64,000 bases of DNA from Apostichopus japonicus (Eukaryota > Echinodermata > Holothuroidea > Aspidochirotida > Stichopodidae). The position numbers and the translations under genes are program-made. This document shows positions 35,646 through 48,930 of the stretch, piece by piece. The stretch spans positions 23,463,577 to 23,527,576 of the forward strand of contig NC_092582.1 of assembly GCF_037975245.1 (NCBI RefSeq). The letters run 5' to 3'. The notes beneath the pieces were generated by a model, which searched no databases, was not told the origin of the DNA, and saw only the letters and a program-made list of their open reading frames with translations. How positions within the stretch are numbered: the stretch's first letter is position 1; each line of letters opens with the position of its first letter.

Positions 35646-38600
35646 CTGCGTTTTCTACATGATTCTACACACGACATAGATACATACATAGGTTATTTGT
35701 CTATAGCCGGGCACGTATATCTGATCGTACCGGAAGTATAGTACAGTGTATATAATATGCTTTACGTATACAATCCTACATATTATTATATAACAGTGTA
35801 GACCTCAACTCTCAATATCGATTAGTCGGATAGTACTGCATTATATGAGGACCGTCCTCATTACTTGCGAAATGATTTCGCAAGTAACACGTAATTCATA
35901 CACAGCTATTCTATCAATACCAGCATGCTTTTACCAGTGTTGTGTACTTTGCTGGTATAGGCTCGACCTATACAAACCATTTTAATACACACACAGTATT
36001 ACTAACATACAATGCCTCACACTGATAAGTCACACAGCATGCATGTTGGCTATATCAACGTTATATTGACTCATAAAGTCTCTAAGTCACAAATATTACA
36101 AAAAAGAACCGACTCGAATGAATTTGCATGGGTTGATTTAGTGTAAATGTTACATTGTAAGTATAAAGGTTTATCATACACGGGGGATCAAAGATTTCAA
36201 AAAGGAAGTGGTGTGGCCCTGTGTAGGGGAAGGGAGGGTGGGGGATGTGTATCGGATTAGAGAATTTGATTAATTTTCATTTATTGAATGGTCGAAAGGA
36301 ACTGCCTGCATGGTGAGGAGATATATCATTTCATTCATTTATATTTATATGTCAACTTCGTGACCATTATGCATATGCTTTGTATTGCTACACGCGAGCA
36401 GATTACATATTCACCCTTTATCCTGTAAAGTGTTCTCTCACCACAATTCCGTCCACAGTCTTTCACTTCCCCAACCACCCCAACCCCACCTCACCTCATC
36501 CCTCCCACTTGTACACTGAACGTCAGAAGAGATGCTTGTAATGCTGATCCATCTTCCTTCACCGTTAGTAAAGGCGATTATAAAGTCACTCATTCAATAA
36601 GCTATACCAGGAAGTTCCCATATTCTCTCACATAATAAAACATCACGTACCAAGTTACACGCTGGATAAATGACCCCGGTAATCATTGCGTTATATGGTG
36701 TAATCCATCGCATAATAGAATACATATACAGTTACTACACAAACCAACATGGATCATTCTATACTCATAAGTAGATCATTGACGAAGGAAATTGAAAGGA
36801 GATAGAATGAGATGAAGGAAGTACAGTGAATGAATACAATTCTAATATTCGACGGTGATACATTATATTCAACTGTTTAAAGCAGCTTTCCCCGTTTGGT
36901 TAAAAAAAAATCCGATCATTTGGCTATAAGCCAAAAAGGAATTTACCGAAAATGATAAGGTTCCAACTTGTCAACTTGAAGGTAAAACATATCCTGTAGA
37001 TGTTAAATAGCATCTTATTTCACTGAATCTACACCCCTCCCCTCCCCTCCCTCCCCACCCCCTCCACAAAAAGGAATGTCGCTCAGACATATTTCACATT
37101 ACCACCAACAACGTAAAAAGTAACTAAGAAATATAATATTATATCATATATAAGCTGAAATGCTTTTCATAATACTTCTAACTTTTCAATATTTCCTTTT
37201 AATAATGAAAAATTGGTCGATATGAATCTAAAAAGCTGCTTGAGCATACCGTAATACAATCCAAGATTTTTTTTCAATATCATACCAAAATGCCCCTTCT
37301 GTACAACCATGTCTCCAATTTGTCAATGACTCAAAATGACACTATACTGATCTTTGAACAGTGCTTTAATTGGATTTAACTGTAGGGACAGTGTTTTTTG
37401 CCACCATTGTGTATATTCATTTGTTTTGAGGTGAGCATTGTCTTCAAAGTGTTATATTATCTTCTCCATTTAATGCTCAACATGATGAACTAGCTCTTTG
37501 TTATTCAAACCTAAGGTGTCAAATCAGTTTTATTCGACAGTCTAAACATATCAAATACACGCGGCAATACCCGATGAGTCATTGTATTGCCGTCCTCCAG
37601 GGATCGGGGCTCTCTCTCTGACCAAGTGGATAAAGCATCCACAAATTCATATCTATAGGGGATCGTGCGCGCAGCACAGCACAGCTATGTACCATAGTCG
37701 ACACGCATGGTTGCATATATATTTGCAAGACCATCTACGGGTATAGTCCTCAAAAGCGTGTCGACATGCGGTATTTGTCACAAAATGTATTTAAGAAAAT
37801 AGACAGAACTTATCTGTGTTTGGTATACGCTCAGGGATTAGATCAGTTATCAATGGAGTGTTGACGGCTCGCCGATGTTATTACACTAATCATGCATTAT
37901 TACGTATTTAGTTGGTTGACAAAGTTGACCTTTGACCTATAGAGTTTTCTTCGCAGCATAATGGTAATTGGTCAAAGTTAGGTGTAAAGGTATTTTCCTG
38001 CTTACTTTCCATTGCAGTTTGGGTCAATTTGGGCTTCTCATTTATCCAAGAAGTCAGTAATAATGACAAATTATCTATCTGCATGAATTAGACACCTAAT
38101 TAGACAGCTAATTAGATATATGATCAAATAGCTATGCGTATTGTCCAACGTTATCGTAAAGGGTCTATATCTATGTTGATACCAATATGTAAACTACAGT
38201 TTGCTATGCTACACTGAAGCAAAGGTACATATCCCGGACTCAAGTACATTCTTAAAGCCAACGAACCTTTATTGTATTATGTAACGGGGCGTGGAGGGCC
38301 AGGTATATTTATTATTATGCCCCCCCCCCCCAACCCTTCAGTCTTAGTTATATTTTGAAAAAGTTGTGAGAAATAATCTTTTCAATGTCATACTTTCCCG
38401 GGCCCCCGAATTGATCATGGGTCTCGGCACTTTACCCCATGAACACCCCCCTATCTTCTTGTTAGGCATGTTCATATCTCAGCACCGACCAATCAGGGTG
38501 TCGTCAACATGTATTCAGTTTAGCTAATGTTAGTCTTATATCATCCGACACATTTCCACCCACATAAGGCCATGCCGTTTTATCTGGCAGATACCCCCTT

Positions 38601-41600
38601 CTTACAAATTGGATTTCGCCAACCATCTATCGATTATCCACTTAGAAGGGAACAGGATGGTATGCACTACCATCAATATACCATGTGTCGACCATGGACC
38701 TAACTGTAAGACCATTTTCCGGCATCATTGTACAATAACTCCACCATACCCGTATAGGGAGCTGATACCTGGTATATATATATATACAATTGATATAGTT
38801 GTGATGACCCCGTGCTGCTTCAACACTTCGATTAAATGGACACAATGTTAGTTAGAAATTTGCTTTTGTCCTCGGTTAAGACGGAAGTTAGAAAGCTTAT
38901 AATGATACATTGTGTCCACACGGTGTTGGAAGAGGAAGTGGATGTTAGATTCTTGATAACGGAAAGTTAATCTAAAAATCACCGCAATACTAAAACACAA
39001 TGGGAAAGGTTTGTACCCCAGTGAAAGAGGTTTATAATTTCCGAATTATTGTACAAATAGAGGGTAAGGGGAATCCACAGGCACAAAAGTGCAGGCTATG
39101 TGGTTTTATACAATGCCGGGAATCGGGCGCGGATCAATGGAGTGTGACGTGTATACCCCCACCCCCCCTCCCCTTTCAACCCTCCCCCACACAAACACAC
39201 AAATGTACAACCATGCAAGCGTATAAACCTTGTCATAGATTATATTCTCGCTTTAAAATATGCGACAGAATATAACCATTTCGAGACATGGGGTCGGCTT
39301 TAACGACCCCCGGACCTTATAACCCTCCCCTGGATACACCTCTGGATATTACGTCTCATTATTAACAGCAACAAGTCAGGGTTGATAAATGTAACCCGTA
39401 TACCCGGGCATATAACGCTTGAAGCCGAGGATCAGACTTCGTTCACCTATAGTTAGTATGACTGTGTAAATATGTAAGACATTGACAGCGTAAACGGGAT
39501 TTTCAAAAACATATTTATATTGTCAGCTACAGGTAACCAATCCAGGGTAAGTGTTTACCTAGAGTATACTTCCTTCTATTGTATACACACATTCTAGGGA
39601 GGTTGCTTTCTCGTACACTAGTGACAACAAGTTCACACCAGCGACACAGTGCAACAAGTTCGCATTACGTCACTGAGCTTTTCGAGTTGCAGTCGTCCCC
39701 CACCTTTTTCCCCTTCCATATCTCACTTTAGAGGCGATCCCTGAGGGGGTGGGCTGCTTTGCAGCCATGTAAGAAGAGACGTAAGGGTTGGGAGGGGAAG
39801 CGGGTACAATATTGTCCTGTTGGTTGCACCACTGTTTGGGTTTTGACATATATGTGAGGCACGTATACAAAATCTGATGACTTTTCTTTATACACCATGA
39901 TCGCCCCTCCCCCTACCTTCCGCAATCTCTTGTCCTCATTACGCTAGAAACAATTAAATGCCCTCAATATAGGCTACCCTCAAATCAAGTAATACGAAAA
40001 ATCATTTAGGCATACCCTCCCCATGACTGGTTATAACTTGGGAATCTCCCTGGAATGTACTTTTTGGAGGAGCCTTTCAATATTTTTAATTAATATGTGA
40101 GGGCTTCTACAGACTATAGTCTATGGTGAACATTAATTCATTCACGCGGTCGACGCAAAAAGGGAACCACGCGGCTGTAAATCTCAACCACATGGTATTA
40201 TAGTATCACCACACATGGGGGTAAAACCACAATGGTTAACACCCTATTAATAGTAAATACGTACGAGGTATTAAATAGATTTAAGCGTTGCTTTGGCCCG
40301 CCCCCTTTTTGTTTTCAGCGGCAGACATGAAAATTGTCTAAATCTAATGCACACAATATAGCTTGAATTGTGTAAATTAACTACAGTATATGACTAATAT
40401 TGGTAAGAGTTAAGTGAAAATACCCGCATGTAGTAGGCCGGTTAGCCAGACTATAGTTAAAAATACTTGTACGTACAATAATGTGTCTACGTTGTACAAA
40501 TGTAGCCTGCAGCTTTACATGTCGCATTAGGACAAACATACCATCGTATCTATATAATACAACATACTACACCAACTTATCATAACACACGGCGGATTAA
40601 CATCGCAAAACAACCAAATACGTACCTTGAACATTCCCATGGTCCAGTTTACTTCCAGGCATATTCGTTGTACAAATGAACTCCTTACTTTGTCTATGAA
40701 CTACTCAACTGACTTGGTATCTCTTACGATATTAATAAATTGTAAACCACTGACAACATCTGCAGCTTACAAACAGGCTAACAATTATGTTGTCTTCTCT
40801 GTTAACAGTATGAAAGTCAAACTGTGCTCTCCGTAGGCTACGAGTGATGAACGATATTCGTCTTGTTTTCCTGAAAAGCGGGTTGTGTGTATTATATTAC
40901 CCATCAATAACCCTTGTTGTGAACTTCAATTGCCGTTCGAGGTTTCCTGATGACACGACTTCCGTATTTGGACGTCTCCATTTAACGTCGAGGTAAAAAA
41001 ATATGTATGCCAGTTTGTTATGAATGGTGAGTAGTAAAACCGTACCCCCCGCAAAGATTTATGGAGAGAATACACACACGACAAAAGTTCAAGTTCATTG
41101 CGGCATTGTGTTCTGGGTTTATTTTGGTCCATTGTTCAAATGGTGTACAGAAAGATCACTTTGGTCTGTTGGAGAACATTTAAAGCAGTTGTTGTTAGTT
41201 AAGTACGGGCACTTTGGAACGGAACATACCGCACATAACATTCAAAACTAGCAAGATTGCAATATAGGTCAAATTAAGAGACACTTACATACTCGCTCAA
41301 AGTGACACAGCCCTAATAAGCGAGTTAAAAAGATACCAAGGTACAAACAGGTCATTTCGACTCTTTTCTTATAAGTGTTAATCAGATTCAAGGAACAAAG
41401 TAGAATTTTTCATAATTTGTTTTCCTTATTCAAATAACTGTTGATTTGGAGCCTCATCGTTATGAAATCATTTCAAAACGACAACTGAAAGTTTTCAATG
41501 AGTCCAAATATGCACAACACTGAGCGAGACTAGGATCATTTTGGAGTAGGATAGCTCTGAATTAATATTTTGGCATCATTTTTTATCACCAATTCAAGCA

Positions 41601-42087
41601 ATTGAAAACTCGTTTGCTCTGCAATTGGTCTGTAGAATATAAAGTCAAGTTTCAGAAAACATTTAAAATAATTTCAATTTACGACGCCCAAATTTTCGAA
41701 ACCACATTAGCTCATGAACTCAGCGCAGTGTTAATGATGCGTTTAACTTCGCTGTCTCCATATTCTGATGTGCTTTGTTCGTCTGTATTCAGCGGTTGGC
41801 TGCGAAGTTCGACAGTAAACTCTACGCATTGAATACCACCTTATTTTCCAAATGGTCAACGAAACGAAATATAATACGGTATGGCATGACTAACGCTATG
41901 TAGCTTTTTTATTGTTACGTTTCAAGTGGTTTCTATACGGCATCTAGTAATAAGGTTTTTCTCATGACAACTGTGTGCGACTCAAAGCTAATCGAAAACT
42001 TAACTTTCCGTTTCGACAATTCTAACTTTATGGGGCAAAGTAAATCCACAGGTTTACATAAACCGAAAATATCCTGAAATAAAAAAC

Positions 42088-42090
42088 TAT

Positions 42091-42130
<40 letters not shown>

Positions 42131-42137
42131 GCTACTG

Positions 42138-42168
<31 letters not shown>

Positions 42169-42361
42169 AACTACTACTACTGCTACTACTACTACTTCTA
42201 CTACTACTACTTCTACTACTACTACTACTTCTACTACTACTACTTCTACTACTACTACTACTACTACTTCTACTACTACTACTTCTACTACTACTACTAC
42301 TACTACAACTACTACAACTACTACTACTACTGCTACTACTACTACGTCACTACTACTACTT

Positions 42362-42398
<37 letters not shown>
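42088..42398. repeat. CTA triplet array, about 300 bp
   Basis: (CTA)n with interspersed TTCTA, CAACTA and GCTA variants. Confidence 0.97.
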
Positions 42399-42715
42399 GT
42401 ACTCACTGTGTATAGCACTTTGAGTACGTACTCACTGTGTATAGTACTTTGAGTACGTATACTCACCGTGTATAGTACTTTGAGTATACGAACTCACTAT
42501 ATATATAGTACTTTGAGTACGTACTCACTATATATATATATATATTACTTTAAGTATACGTACTCACTATATATATATTACTTTGAGTATACGTACTCAC
42601 TATATATATAGTACTTTGAGTACGTACTCACTATATATATAGTACTTTGAGTATACGTACTCACTATATATAGTACTTTGAGAACGTACTCATTGTGTAT
42701 AGTAATTTGAATGTA
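42399..42715. repeat. Palindrome-rich tandem array beside the CTA array
   Basis: About nine units of 30-45 bp with TACTTTGAGTACGTACTCACT and a variable TATA core. Each junction TGAGTACGTACTCA is a perfect 14-bp palindrome. Confidence 0.9.
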
Positions 42716-45062
42716 ACACCCTTGCTATTTACTAATCTGGCAAGTTCATGAGCTATGACTGGTCAGCTTTAGTCAACTTTGTACTTGCGAACTAAAAGGT
42801 TTGATGAGCAGGTTTCAAAGTTGTCCTGCTTGTGGATTACACATCAGGCATGGGTCGTTGGAATCATACCGGAAAAGGAATTTGAATGAGATAGCAACAA
42901 GGCTCAATGACACACCACTGCCGACATTGTAATCACCGGGTGAGGTATTTTGCAGTCGTGAATTATTACCTGGGGATGTAGTTCAGATTGGGTGTTATCC
43001 CTAACCTTTACCTGGCTGTCTACCTAAACTTGTTTTGGCTTTGATTTCCATCAACGTTTCCGTCGTTATTGATAACAGTGGTACGAGTGTGTATTGCTCT
43101 CAACGAAATAACATCCACAACCAGTGGCGAACGCTTGAAATCAGGCGTCACAGAATGTGGCAGATATGTCTCAGGATGACCATGTTGAACAGCTTAGATA
43201 AAAAACGTTACCTCCAGATTCACCATACTTCACTATCAAATGTACATATGTGGTCCAATGTGATATACCATAAGACATGAATCTCTCCCCGACCAGCTTT
43301 AAAATAAGATGTTGTTCTTTATACAAAATAATTATTTCAATGAGAACGTTTGGATTATTTAGCAGGATCATTTTTTATTGAGGTTGATGATAATATAAAT
43401 TTAGAAAAGTGGTAGGCGGTATCCGAGGGTGCGGGGAAGGGGGTTACTCGACACAACAAGGGTTACCTCTTCCCCAAACCCACACAGCAAGAGTTACAAC
43501 GGCAATGTAATTATTCGGAGAACTTCAACTTTGGAGAAGTTGAGACCTGTATAAATGTGGTTTATTTTGACTGTTTTCACCTCACAGAATTAAAAATCCT
43601 TTTTAAGTGCTTTTGTTTTTATTTAATTGTATACCAATATTTCCCTTTCTCTATCTCATATTCATAAGGTCCCGTGTACAAATGTTCAATCAAAGAGAAA
43701 CTGACAACTCAACTTTGAGTTATATTTTCTGTATATTTCGCAAATCGTGCGCAATGGTGATGGCGTTATGAAAATACAGTGTGTGGAGAGCGATATAAAC
43801 GACAGGGACTAGTTGGTGGCGCACGTTCGAAATACGTCAAATAATATCACGGCATCCGTTACTTCTGTTTCCATGTCAACATGGCGCCGCGCCTTTCACA
43901 TTCCAGTCTTGTCGGGGATAAAGTACACTGCATGACCCTTCAAGATTAAGTATCAGGGAAAGGCACCCCTGCCCCCCCCCCTAAAGACACAGGCATACAC
44001 ACAAGTCATGTGGCGTAATGGAAATAATGCAAAGATAAATGTAAAGAAACTGAGAAATATATCATTATTGATTTATTTGACCTGTTACCATAATTTTCTC
44101 TCCCGAAGAGAAACAATAAGATATAACACTTTTAGGGTGCTGCCCTATCCAATTCAAAGATAACAGTTTATTCACCTTTGAATTATACTATGCTCTGGTT
44201 TAAATATGTATCTACTACAGAGATATTTGCAATTTTCAAGATTAAAAACAACTTCACCAGGGTGATTTAAACTGTATAAGCTGTGAAGGAGGACTGTACT
44301 AGGAGGGAGAGGAGGGGGGGTTGTGAGTGAGGACCGGAAGGGAGGGTGCTGTGAGTGAATGCTGGAAGGAAATGGAGGAACGCTGTCAGAGAGACTGAAC
44401 TATAAGAGGGTTGGTGGAATATGATTGTATCAATGCCAGGCTCACTAAAGATGGATAACAGTGGTTTGAAAATTCAGCCATCCTATACACACAACCTGCT
44501 GTTGTATAAAAAGACAAAGAGAATGCGTGGCAAGATCAGTATGAAGTAACTTAAAGTATTCTGCACCAACCTAAGGCTTCACACACATAAAGCATGTTAT
44601 GTAGGCCTGTTATCCTACCTGTTGACAGGGTTCTCTGTGGCACTACTGTGGGATGTATAACACTAATGGCTTGAGAATCTCTACTGCACTTGCAGAAACA
44701 ATAAGCATTGTTTATTTATTAAAAGGGAGATATGACCTACAGTACTTGGTACTAACTCAGATGAAAAGATAAAGATGTTTTAGTTTTTACAAAGTAAAGG
44801 TTTCGGGAAGTCCTTCATGTGGAAGACTTTATTTTTGAAGGGAACATTCACTTTTAGTTTACACTAACTACGTGACTCTCTTTATTTCAGGGCCTCGGGG
44901 GAGATTAGCTTTACGCTAACCGAGTATACCCCTTTAATGTTAAAATAAAAAATAAAATAAAAACTCTATATTAAGTCACAGTTGTAGGTAACTTATCTTC
45001 CTTAGGCTGTCCAGCACACCACCCTTTAGACAATGTATAGGACTAATGTATATAAATGAAAA

Positions 45063-45135
45063 TGGCGGAGTGTATAGCCGGCGGGGTGTATAGCCTAGGC
45101 GGAGTGTATAGCCTAGTGGTTAACGCCGGTGTAGC
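45063..45135 (+). mobile_element. tRNA-derived SINE head fragment (box A only)
   Basis: TATAGCCTAGTGGTTAACG matches the tRNA A-box of a SINE. The preceding GGCGGAGTGTATAGCC is repeated about three times. No B box follows, because sequence after GCCGGTGT changes to the hairpin region. Confidence 0.45.
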
Positions 45136-45161
45136 AGTACAAACTGTCGCAAATATTCCAT

Positions 45162-45208
45162 ATTCAGTATAAACTGTCCCAGTCCCACTGGGACAGTTTA
45201 TACTGAAT
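45162..45208. repeat. Perfect 22-bp hairpin
   Basis: Arms at 45162-45183 and 45187-45208 are perfect reverse complements (left arm begins ATTCAGTATAAACTGTCCCA) around a CCC loop. It lies between a tRNA-like box A fragment and the integrase relic. Confidence 0.9.
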
Positions 45209-45402
45209 TTACCAGTACATTTAGTCTCCCGGACCTTTTGTACAAGGGCAGTTGGTACAGACTGTCTCCCAGGACAGTTTATGCTATGATGAAACGAGGG
45301 GGGACATTATTTGTTGGTCGCATATTTGGTTGTAAATTGTGTCCCCCTGAACACTACGTCCGCATTAGCATGTACGTTCGAGTAGCAAAAATTTAATTAG
45401 TA

Positions 45403-45724
45403 ATGGACTCTGGCAGTATCCGTATTTTTAGCAAACTGTCGTATTTCGGCTTCCGTATATTTAGCAGTAAAGTCGTGCGACAACTAAAAATGGAAAAGCT
45501 AACAGTAAACGTGAGACAAATTGCAGATATTCTAAGAGATGAGAGCTATCCAAGTGGGTTTACAAGAATAAAACAGAGAAGGATCTTACGGAGACAAAGT
45601 CAGTCTTTCAGACTGGCTGAAAATGGAACTCTTGCATACCGAAAATAAAGGAAAGTTTTGCTATCTAGGGCTTCTCAACTCGCCCAAATCGAGGCAGCTC
45701 ATACTGACTAGTGACATCTATAAG
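45403..45724 (+). pseudogene. Integrase relic, N-terminal segment with frame change
   Basis: Open from an ATG at 45403; a second in-frame ATG (KMEKLTVNV) may be the true start. It stops at TAA 45646-45648 just after LAYRK. Shifting by one base within the run of A before the stop continues the family-like reading (KGKFCYLGLLNSPKSRQLIL then TSDIYK) to a good donor at 45725. A real one-base insertion or a homopolymer read error would look the same. Confidence 0.6.
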
Positions 45725-46633
45725 GTAATGTCTGTAACTTACAGTATAGGATACACAATATGGTATTGGTTGTTAAATGGCGAACGGCCATTCCACAGTT
45801 AAACTATAACCAGGCCTCTAGGACTGATTGGTGCACAAATCATGATATTCTTTTACCACGTTTGGTTAGTTGTAAAAACTCATTCGCAAAAGTCAAGCAA
45901 TTGCTTATGCAACATTATAATCAGTTGTATGCTTGAGCAAAGTTGTAAGTGCATGAACAAAGTTGTTAGGGCCTATTTCTTTTCGTTTTGTTTACCCAAT
46001 TGTCTTAACAAATTTTTGTGAAAATTATTATAAATTTCTACCTTTTATCGCCCTGCCTATCATAAAAGATAACAACAGATCACTAAGGCTTACAGAGCTA
46101 GTCTGGTTTGCATGCATGGGACACTATAAAATGCTATTATTGGACTATAGCATATAGCCTAGCCTACTTCTAGAGGAAAGTGGCACTAATACTGTACATA
46201 ACAAATTCACGTTCATTAATTTTGGTTGGTAAGAACAGATATTGAAGGCCTGATAGTACTTTTTTAGGTGTGGCATATTCTCTACATGCCAAGCCTCACT
46301 GCAGAAGAAAACTCCTTAAATATCTATAGACCCAAATAGTGGCCATGCAATATGTACAATAATGGGAATATTCCATTTCAAACATCGATATAGAGTTGTA
46401 ATTCAATTTTAAGGCACTTCAGCTAGAACTACCAATCCTGCAGCCCATATATTTGTGTGTGTGTTTTTTTTTTTTGGGGGGGGGGTGGGCAAAAAAACAT
46501 GATATCTCCTTGATCATGAATTTTCTTATCTCTTTGAAGGTGTTCATCTTTGCATAGATAAACCAGACAACAGACTATGTCTAGATTCTATTGGAAAACT
46601 ATCAACGTTGATGTAACAAGTTATGTTCAACAG

Positions 46634-46709
46634 GATGTCAAAGCGTCATTGTCCTGTAGACCTACGAACAAGTCTCCATAGCATTCCTGTAACTGGATTA
46701 TGGAAACAG
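46634..46709 (+). pseudogene. Integrase relic, linker exon
   Basis: Acceptor TGTTCAACAG, donor GTAAAT. Encodes MSKRHCPVDLRTSLHSIPVT then GLWKQ, the segment between the zinc finger and the catalytic core (LHxIPV...W in relatives). The first base needs two bases from a missing upstream exon. Confidence 0.65.
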
Positions 46710-46813
46710 GTAAATTCTCAATCTGTTTTAATTGCACAAGATGTCCGCAGTATGCAGTGAAGGTTTGGTATAGTTAATGTCACTCTTTCTGGACAAATTC
46801 AACATTTACAAGT

Positions 46814-47048
46814 TTAAAGGTAGTCTGTATTGGCCCTAAATTTTGGCCACTTTAATTGCTAAAAGTTTTCAAAAAGTACTTTCCAAGGGGTAATAACTCT
46901 TTAAATTGTGCTCAGACATTCTAAATGATGACACGAGATATTGAATGTCCCAGTGAGGTAAATTTCCTTCAGGGAAATAAACATACTTAAAGAATTTTGT
47001 CCATAGTGAAAATTTGGCATATTTAAGGCCTATACAGCATACCTTTAA
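46814..47048. mobile_element. 235-bp MITE with TTAA target site
   Basis: Left end TTAAAGGTAGTCTGTATTGG and right end (inverted) TTAAAGGTATGCTGTATAGG; TTAA flanks both. It lies inside an intron of the integrase relic. Confidence 0.65.
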
Positions 47049-47375
47049 GCCACACTCTGGCCTAACTGCAGAGCAACCATCAATATAGGAATATAATTGT
47101 AAGTTGCAAAAAGTGGCGTATCATTTTTCTGGTTTAGTGGTTGAAGAGATTGTAAATATATGGTACAGTATGGTGTAAGTTACATTTTCATGTTTGCAAG
47201 GTAAAAATAATTGGCCTAAATCCACCAACACCCTGTTTCGATCAGATATCCCACTGTTTTTATCTAGATCTGTGTACAGCATGAAGCAATGGAATAGAAC
47301 AACAGTCAAGGCAAAGCATGCAACTTGTAATTGTTTTTGAAATTAGCACCTAAATGCTGTCTTCTTTCTTAACAG

Positions 47376-47533
47376 GTTGGTGTAGATCTTATTGGTCCTC
47401 TACCAGTGACAGCTGCCAAGCAACTGTACATCATAACACTGTCTGACTTCTATTCAAAGTGGCCTGAGACTAAGGCAGTGCCTGAAAAGACTGCAGCATC
47501 GACTTCTTATTGCATTACTGATGTGATGATGAG
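47376..47533 (+). pseudogene. Integrase relic, rve core exon
   Basis: Acceptor CTTTCTTAACAG, donor GTAAGC. Encodes VGVDLIGPLPVTAAKQLYII, TLSDFYSKWPETKAVPEKTA and ASTSYCITDVMM. The first catalytic Asp (GVDLIGPL) is kept, as is the DFYSKWPE block typical of Gypsy/Ginger integrases. Confidence 0.8.
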
Positions 47534-48854
47534 GTAAGCATGTCTTAAAAAGTGAATAATTTTCTGTAGTTAGTTCCAATATGAATGGCATCATATCTGT
47601 TATTTGTACCATGCAAATAACTTGTAGTGCATGGCAGAATGCTGTGTTTGAGTATAAATTATTTCCCAATAGGTATTAAGCATACAGAAAGATCACGAAG
47701 GTAGGTGAGAACAGAGAAAGTGTACTGTAAATCTTTGCAGGTTAAGTCCCCATTAACAAGTTTATATGTACATAGTTTTTGTTCCTATATTTACTTACAA
47801 GGTTCCACCTCTGGTTCTTAAGTAGCATATAGCCTGACAATTGTCGTCATTTGATTACATCCCCAAAAAGTGATTTTGGCTGGACATGTTTCACTGCAGC
47901 AGACACAGTTTATTTGTTCAAACAAATGATGAGTAAATAATTAAGACCACATTCCACAGCTAGACACCACCTATTGTGTGTTGTTTTTCAAAAAGGTGTT
48001 GGACAGTTTGATATTGTAACCACAGGGAACTTTTCTGTTTAGAAAGTGTGAACTTATTACCACTTGGCTGTTTTCACAGGAATTTCGACAAGATAAGAGA
48101 GATAATGTATCAACTGAGTTTTGGTACCATTTCTCTGTTAGGTCCGTTGTGGAAAATTGCTAAATGTGTTTGTGTGTGTGGTGGGGGATATTTCCTGAAA
48201 CCTGGGAGAGGGACCCCTTTTTCTTTGGCAAAATAAGGCAATGTTTAGGTCTCTTGATGCAAAATGATGTATAATAGTACATTTTACTATAATAATGGTA
48301 AGCTAGCATTATTTGTTTTTGCATTTGGGTCATACAGAGGGTGTTTTGAACCCCCCATGGATCCTGATTCAGGACAATTAATGTTTGATCGGCATTAAAC
48401 AGTCATACCATGCACACATACATCAATAGAGCACCAAAAGGCATCAAATTTCTGTTGTATCCTAGCTTACTCTAATTTGATAAATTTCTGATATTAAATT
48501 TAATTAATATGCCCCAAAGTTGTATTGGCTCATGTGGTTAAAACTTTTCAGGTTTGGTAGTGAACTGTACAATATAGCGCCAAAATTATGACATGCAATC
48601 TCCAATTAATAAAATGGAGCCAGTAATCCCATAAACATGTAGGTGTCACAATAAAAGATCATCCAATTAACTCAATGCCTAAGCATAGTTCAGTTGTACA
48701 CTATACAGTCTACACTTAACCAACATGGTGAATGTTAATTATCTTTGTAGTGGAGCTTACACATAACTTTTCAAGATGATAATTTATTTTATATATGACT
48801 TACAGTGTGGTATTCACTACTCATAATATTGCTTTCAACTTTTATTTTGCACAG

Positions 48855-48930
48855 ATTTGGTTGTATTGATATCTCATCCCTGACCACCAATGGAGGGAGT
48901 ATGCATGAGGTTAACAGAAGACATGTCTAG
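48855..48930 (+). pseudogene. Integrase relic, last exon, catalytic site lost
   Basis: Acceptor TTTATTTTGCACAG. Encodes FGCIDISSLTTNGGSMHEVN, then RRHV and TAG. In active relatives this segment is close to FGC...ITDQGREFVNEVNR; here the Asp is replaced and the domain ends early. Confidence 0.65.

Larger units (their letters stand above)
34600..45060. other. 10-kb gene-poor stretch
   Basis: Holds the probable SINE at 35.4 kb and the CTA and palindromic arrays at 42 kb. All open frames are short, on both strands and without splice support. A promoter-like AACATGGCGCCGCGCC with nearby purine-rich ETS-like words occurs at about 43879-43894 but leads only into a 22-codon frame. Confidence 0.55.
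45403..48930 (+). pseudogene. Spliced, decayed Gypsy/Ginger-type integrase gene
   Basis: Pieces of a retroelement-type integrase on the plus strand, split by GT-AG introns. Segment 45403-45724 is the N-terminal basic region (TVNVRQIADILRDESYPSGF, RLAENGTLAYRK). It has a one-base frame change near 45643 before continuing to donor AAG/GTAATG. Exons 46634-46709, 47376-47533 and 48855-48930 form one open frame with matching phases (0, 2). They cover the linker and the first half of the rve core (VGVDLIGPLPVTAAKQLYII). The exon that should carry the HHCC zinc finger was not found, and phases at 45724 and 46634 disagree. The second catalytic Asp motif (TDQG in relatives) reads TTNG, and a TAG ends the frame before the catalytic Glu. 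It cannot be an active integrase. Intron-containing relatives such as GIN1 and KRBA2 are domesticated genes. Confidence 0.7.

Noticed and set aside
43875-43950. Promoter and first exon at AACATGGCGCCGCGCC
   Set aside because: The frame closes after 22 codons and no good donor joins it to the integrase exons.
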